Assembly (NCBI RefSeq): GCF_008831285.2
Contig: NC_045138.2
Span: 7,843,205-7,907,204, forward strand
Source: Nymphaea colorata
Lineage: Eukaryota; Streptophyta; Magnoliopsida; Nymphaeales; Nymphaeaceae
Reading direction: 5' to 3'
DNA: 64,000 bases
Notes under the pieces: model-generated
What the model was told of the DNA's origin: nothing
The model's database searches: none
Seen by the model: only the letters and a program-made list of their open reading frames with translations
Shown: positions 57,222 through 64,000 of the stretch, one piece after another
Numbering within the stretch: position 1 is the stretch's first letter
How the letters are laid out: each line of letters begins with the position of its first letter
Program-made: the position numbers and the translations under genes

Positions 57222-60200
57222 TTACAGAAAAAATGTAATATGTCATTTGTTTCACTTGAAAGTAATATATTACATGTTCCTATTAATAGCTGGTGGATTG
57301 ACTCTGGTGCTACTGTGCATATTGCTAATAATTTACAGGACTTTCTGAGCAAAATGGAACCAACACTACATGAGAGGAGCATTTTCTCAGGAAACAAAAT
57401 GCGCTCACATGTGAAAGCTGTAGGAGAATGCCAGATTAGGCTTGATACTGGCTTTGTTTTGGATCTTCATGATGTTTTCTTTGTTCCATCATATAGTAGA
57501 AGCTTAATTTCTGTATCAAGACTGGACAAATTTGATTTCTATTTAAAGTTTGAAAATTCAAAAATGTTGATTTATAAAGATCTTGTTGAAATTGGTTCTG
57601 CTATTTTGTGTGATGGTTTATACAAGTTGAATGTGAAGATCCAATCTCCTGAATCATTGGTTTCTAGTCATAATATAATTGGCAATAAGCATAGTACCAT
57701 AAAGGATGATTCATATATGCTATGGCACCGCCGTTTGGGTCATATCTCTGAAAAGAGAATAAGGAGACTCTTAAATGAAGGGATCTTACGATCTTTTGAT
57801 TTTACAGATAACGACATATGTGTTGATTGCATAAAGGCAAAGCAAACTAACATATATAAAGAAGGTGCCGAGCGATGTACTAAAGATTAGGAACGTTCAC
57901 AAAGATGTTTGTGGACCTTTCCCTCCTTATTACACAAGCGAAAAGTATTTTGTCACCTTTATAGATGACTATTCTCGGTATTTGTATCTCTACTTAATCT
58001 TTGAAAAATCCGATGTGTGTCAAGTTTTCAAAGATTATAAGAAAGAAGTAGAGAAACAAACCGGTGAGGTTATCAAGATAGTCAGATCAGATAGAGGTGG
58101 TGAATATTATGGTAGGTTCACTGAGATGGGACAAAGGGAGGGACCATTAGTGCGATTTCTAAAAGAAGAAGGCATTGTGCCTCAATACACTATGCCAGGC
58201 AGCGCCTACCAAAATGGTGTTGCTGAAAGAAGAAATCGTACGCTTAAAGAAATGGTTCGAGCTATGTTAAATTACTCTACTCTCCCTCAACCTTGTGGGG
58301 TGAAGCTCTCAGGACAGCAGTGCATATACAGAATAGGGTTTCTACTAACGCTGTTCCCACAACTCCTTACGAGTTATGGACAGGTAGGAAACCTTCTCTT
58401 TCTTATATGCACATATGGGGATGTCCTGCTGAAGCTAAATTGTATAACCCCTACATAAAAGCCTTTGATCCTAGAACAACCAGTGGTTTCTTTATTGGTT
58501 ATCTAAAAAGATCGAAAGGCTATAGGTTTTATTGTCCATCTCATACACCTCATATTGTGGAAACAGATAAGGCTAAGTTCTTGGAAGATGGCTCATTTGG
58601 GTTAGATGCATTACAAAACCTCAATTTTGAGAAAATACATGATACTGAAAGTAGACCTGATAAAGAGAATATAAATGTGTATGATTATGTTGTCTCCCAG
58701 GATGACCTGAATGCAAATCATACAGGCAATGCATCAGATCCAGATGAATTAAGTGTAGATCATGCTGATGAACACGAACAGGATATAAACATACAAATTG
58801 AAAATGATCAATTACCTGTTCGTAGATCTACAAGGGCCAGGAGATCTGCCATATCATCAGACTATGTGGTATACCTACAAGAGCCTAGTGATTTCATAGA
58901 TGTTGATGATGATCCTTTCACATTCATTGAAGCCATTGAAAGCAAACAATATAGGCACTGGATTAATGCCATGAAAGAAGAGCTTGACTCTATGGTTAAA
59001 AACCAGAGGTGGAGCCTTGTGTCGTTGCCTGAAGGAGTAAAACCCGTAGGATGTAAATGGGTCTATAAGATCAAGAGGAACTCTAAAGGCAACATAGAGA
59101 GATACAATGCAAGATTGGTTGCTAAATGATTCACACAAATGGAGGGCATTGACTATAATGAGACATATTCACCTGTTTCTGCTAAAGAATCAATGAGGAT
59201 TGTCCTTGCACTTGTAGTTCATTTTGACTTAGAGCTACATCAGATGAATGTGAAAACGGCTTTCTTGAATGGTGATTTGGATGAAGAGGTATATATGGAT
59301 CAACCTCAAGGGTTTTCTGAGAGTGGTAAAGATCATTTGGTTTGCAAGCTTAATAAAGCGATTTATGGACTTAAACAGTCCTCACGTCAATGGTACATTA
59401 AGTTTTCCGAAGTCATTACGACTTTTGGGTTTACAGAAAACATCATTGATCGATGTATGTATCTTAAGACATGTGGGAGTAAGTTCATAATTTTGACTTG
59501 ATATGTGGATGACATTTTGCTTGCTTCAAATGATCTTTAATTGCTAACAGAAACCAAACATTTTCTCACATCTCATTTTGAGAAGAAGGACATGGGTGAG
59601 GCTTCATTTGTTCTTGGCATTGAGATTCGTCGAGACAGATCTAAATGTGTTTTAAGTCTCTTCCAATCAGCATACATCAATAAAGTTCTTAAAAGATATG
59701 GGATGGAGAATTGTTCTCCTATTTCGGCACCCATAGCTAAAGGGGATAAATTGAGCCTAAAGGATTGTCCAAAGGACGAATTTGAAAAGGCACAAATGAT
59801 CAACATTCCATATGCATCTGCGGTTGGCAGCTTGCAGTATGCGCAGATTTGTACTAGGCCTGACATTTCTTTTGCTGTTGGCATGCTTGGTAGATTTCAG
59901 TCTAATCCAGGCATGGCACATTGGAAGGCCGTAAAGAGAGTCATGCGATACTTGCAAGGGAAAAAGATTACATGTTGACATATCGCAAGGTGGACCATTT
60001 AGAAGTGATTGGCTATTCTGATGCCGATCTTGGAGGATGTACCGATAGTAGAAAGTCTACTACTGGTTTTGTTTTCCTTCTATCAGGAGGTGCTATCTCA
60101 TGGGGGAGCAAAAAGCAGACTGTGACTGCTGCTCACACCATGGAAGCAGAATTCATTGCATTATATGAGACTACATCACAGGCAATTTGGATAAAGAACT

Positions 60201-60481
60201 TCATTTCATAGCTCAAGATAGTGGAATCCATTGATAGACCACTTAAGGTTCACTGTGATAATGAAGCTGCAGTGTCTTTTTCCAACAACAACAAAAGTAC
60301 TACTTCTTGTAAGCATATGGAACTTAAGTATTTTGTTGTTAAGGAAAGGACAGAGAATCAACTAGTGTGTATTCAATACATTGGAACTAGAGATATGGTT
60401 GCAGATCCTCTTACTAAAGCGCTAGCATCTGGTATGTTCTTTGAACATGTTAAGAGGATGGGTTTGTGTAGTTCAATGTAA
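57222..60481 (+). pseudogene. pol: Copia pol: protease, integrase, RT, RNase H
   Basis: Aspartic protease active site DSG at 57300-57308 (WWIDSGATVHIANN). Pre-integrase zinc-binding HHCC region 57719-57860 (LWHRRLGHISEKR, CVDCIKAKQ). Integrase catalytic residues are in FIDDYSRY (57961-57984), VRSDRGGEYY (Asp at 58090) and GVAERRNRT (Glu at 58225). Reverse transcriptase spans about 58950-59700, with WVYKIKRNSKG, NVKTAFLNGDLDEEVYM and YVDD at 59502-59513. RNase H, about 59985-60470, has YSDADLGGCTDSRKSTTGFV, EAEFIAL and DPLTKAL. All catalytic motifs survive, but stops (59127, 59499, 59538, 60209) and frame changes near 57880, 58292 and 59955 kill the polyprotein. Several stops replace expected Trp, Gln or Gly codons. 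Confidence 0.93.
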
Positions 60482-60652
60482 ACACACTATTATGCAAACA
60501 TTTATGAATGTGATCACATACAGTTTGTTGTCTATTTATTTTGTATTCTCATTTGTTTGTTGAGAAGTTTTGTAAGACAACAAAGTGTGACCTTGGAATG
60601 GATTTTAAGGCTAATCCATTCATTTTGTTTACCCTTGATATCAACTTGGACT

Positions 60653-60662
60653 AGTGGGAGAT
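60653..60662 (+). promoter_or_regulatory. Polypurine tract
   Basis: AGTGGGAGAT lies directly against the 3' LTR start, the usual Copia position for second-strand priming. Confidence 0.8.
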
Positions 60663-61067
60663 TGTTGGGATTTCTCCATCTGGATAGTCCTGCGTCGATA
60701 CGGGTCCACATCCGTTTCGGACCCTTAAGTATAAATACTTGTGTCTTGTGATGGTGTGAGACACATTCAGTTTTTACCGTCTGGGTAATCGGCCCCCTTA
60801 GCCATACGTGAATTGTCTGTTCACATCACTGGGCTACTATGGCTGAGGAGAGAAACCCATTGCCGCCGCCGCCGCCGCCGCTACCTCCGCAGGAGAATGA
60901 CTCTATGGGGACTGTAGCCGTTCTTCCCACAGCCGCCGACATTCAGTCGGCGGTCACCTCTACAGGTTCTACTTCCGCCCTATTTGAACACATGAATCAT
61001 GAATGCTTCTTTCGAATTTCTGCATTTTCGTTTGTGCGCTATCTAGATTTCTACCAAAGCTCCAACA
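60663..61067 (+). repeat. 3' LTR of the Copia element
   Basis: TGTTGGGA...CCAACA with intact TG...CA ends. Differs from the 5' LTR by about 12 substitutions, one CCG unit and one single-base indel. Here the reading frame from ATG 60839 stays open past the LTR end to 61186. The indel in the 5' LTR breaks that frame downstream of the donor only. Confidence 0.92.
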
Positions 61068-61475
61068 ATCCAAACATTGTAGGTTTTGGAGGAGAATTAG
61101 GAAAATTCAAGTTTAACATGATTTTGTCAAAAACTGGATTTTCCTCAAAACCTGCTTTGATGGCATCCAAACATTTAATGTTTTGAAAGTGAAACCAAGT
61201 TTCACATGATTTTGTCAAAATTGGATTTCCCTATTTCCCTCAAAAACGGTTTTGATGACATCCAAACATTGTAGGTTTTGAAGGAGAAAGCAGGTTTCAC
61301 ATGATTTTTTCAAAACTGGATTTTCCTCAAAACCCGTTTTTGATGGCATCCAAACATTCTATGTTTTGACAGTGAAACCATGATTTTGTCAAAACTGGAT
61401 TTTCCTCAAAGCCCGTTTTGATGGCATCCAGAACATTCTATGTTTTGGAGGTGAAATCAAGTTTCATATCTAAAA
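61068..61475. repeat. 87-bp array, right part in copy B
   Basis: About four and a half units continuing the array interrupted at 54353. Several units carry small deletions, for example around 61370. Confidence 0.75.
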
Positions 61476-62631
61476 CCTAGTTTTGGAGTGTAATCCAAAT
61501 GCCCCCTAAAGCTTTTCACTTGGAAGTTGAACCTCTTGACTGAAAACATAACAACATCCAAATGCGACCAAGGCCATTACAACCACAAGAAGACACCGCT
61601 CTTCCCAAGGGAAACAACTTCCATATCACAAGAACTGAAAACCATCTAACTTTCAGGTAAGTTTTGTGAAAACTGAAACTCCTGAATCATTGGTACCAAA
61701 TGAGGTAGACAGGGCCAGGCATCGTACTTCTTTTAACTTGTAGGTAAGTTTTGTTAAACATTAAGGTGCATTTGGTATATTTGCGCAATAGCTGGGGGGT
61801 GAATAGTAGGTCTTTATTTTAAGCCTTTACGTCATTAATTTTTAATGTCATAAAAAAAAGTTAATATATAATATATAAGTTGACGGGTCGTTGCGTACTG
61901 GGTGACAAGGTGTCGATTTCTTATAAACACACTCATGTTCGAATCTTGGAGTGATTATTATCACACCTTCAATGTAGTCTATTTTTCTACCATGAAAACA
62001 TGCTCTGTCCTCTTTTAAAAATAGTGAAATGAATTACTCACACTTGAAACTCACACTTGAATACAAAATAAAGTACAGTGAAACTGTGGATCACTTGAAA
62101 ACTCCTAACTTGAAAACAAAATAAGGTAAAGTGAACTTCCTGGATCACTGAGAAGGTTAAATGAAGCATGTGGGACGTGATACACACAAGCGTTAAAAAT
62201 AGTTTTCATGTGAATCTGACCGGCAGGCTCTGACAAAAAACTGACAGGCATTAGAAAATATGCAACACGCGTGGCAATATTTCCACCGTAAACAGATAAA
62301 AGATAAAAACTGGTAATCACTTTCTACTGCAACTTCCACGTGAAAGTGGGAAAACTTTCCGACCTTTGGGATAACACGAGAGATGGTAGTTACTGGATCC
62401 ATATCCAGATTCATATTCTAACATATATCTACCGATGTAGGAGTGAAAAGTAAACTGTAATCTGGTTACTTGGTTTTGGGGTTGCATGTATACTTATAGC
62501 GATCCAGGGTACGACATGCATATGATGCTTGTTAAGTTAAAAATGGATCAATGAATTCCTCCAAGAAAAATTCTGGTTCTTTAATTTTTCAATTAGTTTT
62601 AAGTGACTTTTAATTATTTTAATGTGGAAAT

Positions 62632-63001
62632 AGGGATGTCAATGAATTGGATTTGGATATCCTGAGAAAACCGGGTAAGGAAAAAATTTAACATCTCATC
62701 AGAAAATCGACCGGACCTTATTCGAATTTTGTGAAATAATATCCAATAATTTTTTTGGTTGAAATTTAGTTTTAAATACCCAGTTACAGCTATGTATCCA
62801 AAAGTCATATTCGAATCGAAATATGAAAACAAAAGTTGGATGTGGATCACATTTGATTAAAAACAAAATGTGGATTTAGATATGTTATAAATGTTTCTTA
62901 ATTGATATTCAAGTCCAAATATGATCTAAATACGTGAACATCTGATAAATCAGATTATAATAAATGATATATAGATTCGAATTCAATGTATTGACATCCC
63001 T
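62632..63001. mobile_element. 370-bp MITE, GATGTCAA-ended family
   Basis: AGGGATGTCAATGAATTGGA at the left faces the complement of AGGGATGTCAATACATTGAA at the right. GGATTTGGAT-type words are inside. In copy A (51890-51965) only the left part remains. No clear target duplication. Confidence 0.6.
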
Positions 63002-63010
63002 TGATGCAAC

Positions 63011-64000
63011 TCAAAGGTTAGTCACACTTTCATGAGACGGTGAGACCCAAAACATCGAAATCATCCGATGTAGTCAGTATCGGTTTTGAAATTGTGTTAC
63101 CGTTATGGCGCTTCGACCGATAGGCATTGGCTCTGTATCGGTTTATTTCTTCTTTTTCGAATTTTCTTCACAATTAATAGGTAATTTTTTTTTTATATTT
63201 AATAAACCAAGAAAAAACTAAGTTACGTAGCTTTCAAATCCCATTCCGATGGTATCCCTTGAGTTGGCAGCTCATTGGGCTAAAAGGAAACAGACATCAA
63301 CGATAATAATGATATCACCACAAAGGCCAAACTTTCTTCATCGGCAACCTCCCGTCTCCTTTTTTCCTTCAGCGAAAACCTCTCTCTCTTTTTTTTTTTT
63401 TCTTGTTCCTGACTGTCTTCCTTTGCTGGAAAGATGCATAAGGAATGAAGGAACTCATGTTAAAGTACGTATGTTGCGTTCATGCAATGCAAGAGCATTT
63501 AAATAAACATGCATATGTACTTTTCTTGTTACGAAGGTGATTACTGAATCTTTACATATTATAAGGATATTTAATTAAATATAAACATATACATTTATAT
63601 TAACTAAAGTCAATATTAAAACTTTACATATAAAAGTTGTAGGGTCCATCGTTCACTGGCTGCGTACACAGGTGTGTACATAACTCTCTCTCGTCCTTAG
63701 GTGGTACCAAAATTGCATTGAATAATATTTAGAAAGTGACAAGTAGTACGTAAAGTTTGTATAAATGACCAATCATTGCTTAGTTTTTAAAAGCCAACGA
63801 ATAGGTATTCGATTTTTAGGAGAAACTTTCATCAAGCTGCTTATTAATAGAACATATTGTTTAAAGAAAAAAGTATTTTCATAAAAGAAACTTGTGTCGT
63901 TCTAAGTCAACATATTCGTTCTTTTTAGAATTTTTTATTATTTTTACCCTAAGTTTTCAGCTTTTCTTAATTTTTTTTTTTTAAATGAAGGATAGAAACC
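63011..64000. other. Gene-free stretch to the window end
   Basis: AT-rich. A segment 63060-63150 with ATCGGTTT/ACCGATA words may be a MITE end. No gene or complete element was seen. Confidence 0.35.

Larger units (their letters stand above)
54354..61067 (+). mobile_element. Full-length Copia LTR retrotransposon, inactive
   Basis: A 6.7-kb element with LTRs of 403 and 405 bp, flanked by the 5-bp target duplication ATCCA (54349-54353 and 61068-61072). It has a primer-binding site, gag with a CCHC knuckle, protease, integrase, reverse transcriptase and RNase H in Copia order, then a polypurine tract. By hand alignment the LTRs differ at about 12 positions plus two indels (about 3%). Coding lesions: in-frame stops at 56601, 57219, 59127, 59499, 59538 and 60209, and frame changes near 57880, 58292 and 59955. 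The first LTR base is A instead of the T seen in the 3' copy. Confidence 0.95.
53958..63010. repeat. Segmental duplication, copy B, split by a Copia element
   Basis: Matches 49200-51970 in the same order and orientation. Without the Copia insertion (54354-61067, plus one 5-bp target copy) it is about 2.3 kb long. It carries the 87-bp array on both sides of the insertion and a complete MITE at 62632-63001, of which copy A keeps only the left part. Confidence 0.8.

Noticed and set aside
49500-61470. 87-bp units considered as a CRISPR-like array
   Set aside because: Units are contiguous tandem repeats without unique spacers, in a plant genome.

Overview
This is a window of plant nuclear DNA. 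The evidence is a four-exon peptide/nitrate transporter gene with GT-AG introns, Copia, Gypsy, CACTA and hAT relics, many miniature inverted-repeat elements (MITEs), a mosaic insertion of plastid DNA, and TA/GA/CT microsatellites. An angiosperm is clear; the species cannot be told from the sequence. It is AT-rich, gene-poor and repeat-rich.

Only one gene looks complete: an NRT1/PTR-family (NPF, NPF5-like) transporter on the + strand, exons 20262-20388, 20704-20921, 21010-21518 and 21838-22675, giving 563 residues. Other host-gene material is broken: a DnaJ-like N-terminal fragment (729-863), a frameshifted PPR pseudogene (42691-43752), a convincing isolated exon on the minus strand (14133-14264), and coding relics I do not recognise (10530-10800 and 44264-46100, both minus).

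Layout. 1-2.5 kb: CT- and GA-rich leaders and minisatellites with the DnaJ fragment. 2.7-5.6 kb: minus-strand Copia relic split by a 403 bp MITE. 8.8-10.45 kb: plastid mosaic (rpoC2, cemA, rpl2/rpl23 and trnI-CAU). 11-19 kb: hAT-type MITEs, a hAT transposase tail and GC-ended MITEs. 20-23 kb: NPF gene. 25-31 kb: CACTA pieces. 31-38 kb: no gene seen. 38.8-41.3 kb: Gypsy relic. 42-46 kb: PPR pseudogene and unidentified relic. 46.9-63 kb: a block of local duplications, in which one roughly 3 kb sequence is present twice (49.2-52.0 and 54.0-63.0 kb); the second copy is split by a full-length Copia element.

That Copia element (54354-61067, ATCCA target duplications) is the most interesting object. 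Its gag reading frame appears to start inside the 5' LTR and to splice over a 1.76 kb leader intron onto the gag body. The intron contains the primer-binding site. That site matches the anticodon arm of initiator tRNA-Met rather than the tRNA 3' end, implying half-tRNA priming as in Drosophila copia. The element itself is dead, with several stops and frameshifts, but its LTRs differ at only about 3% of positions.
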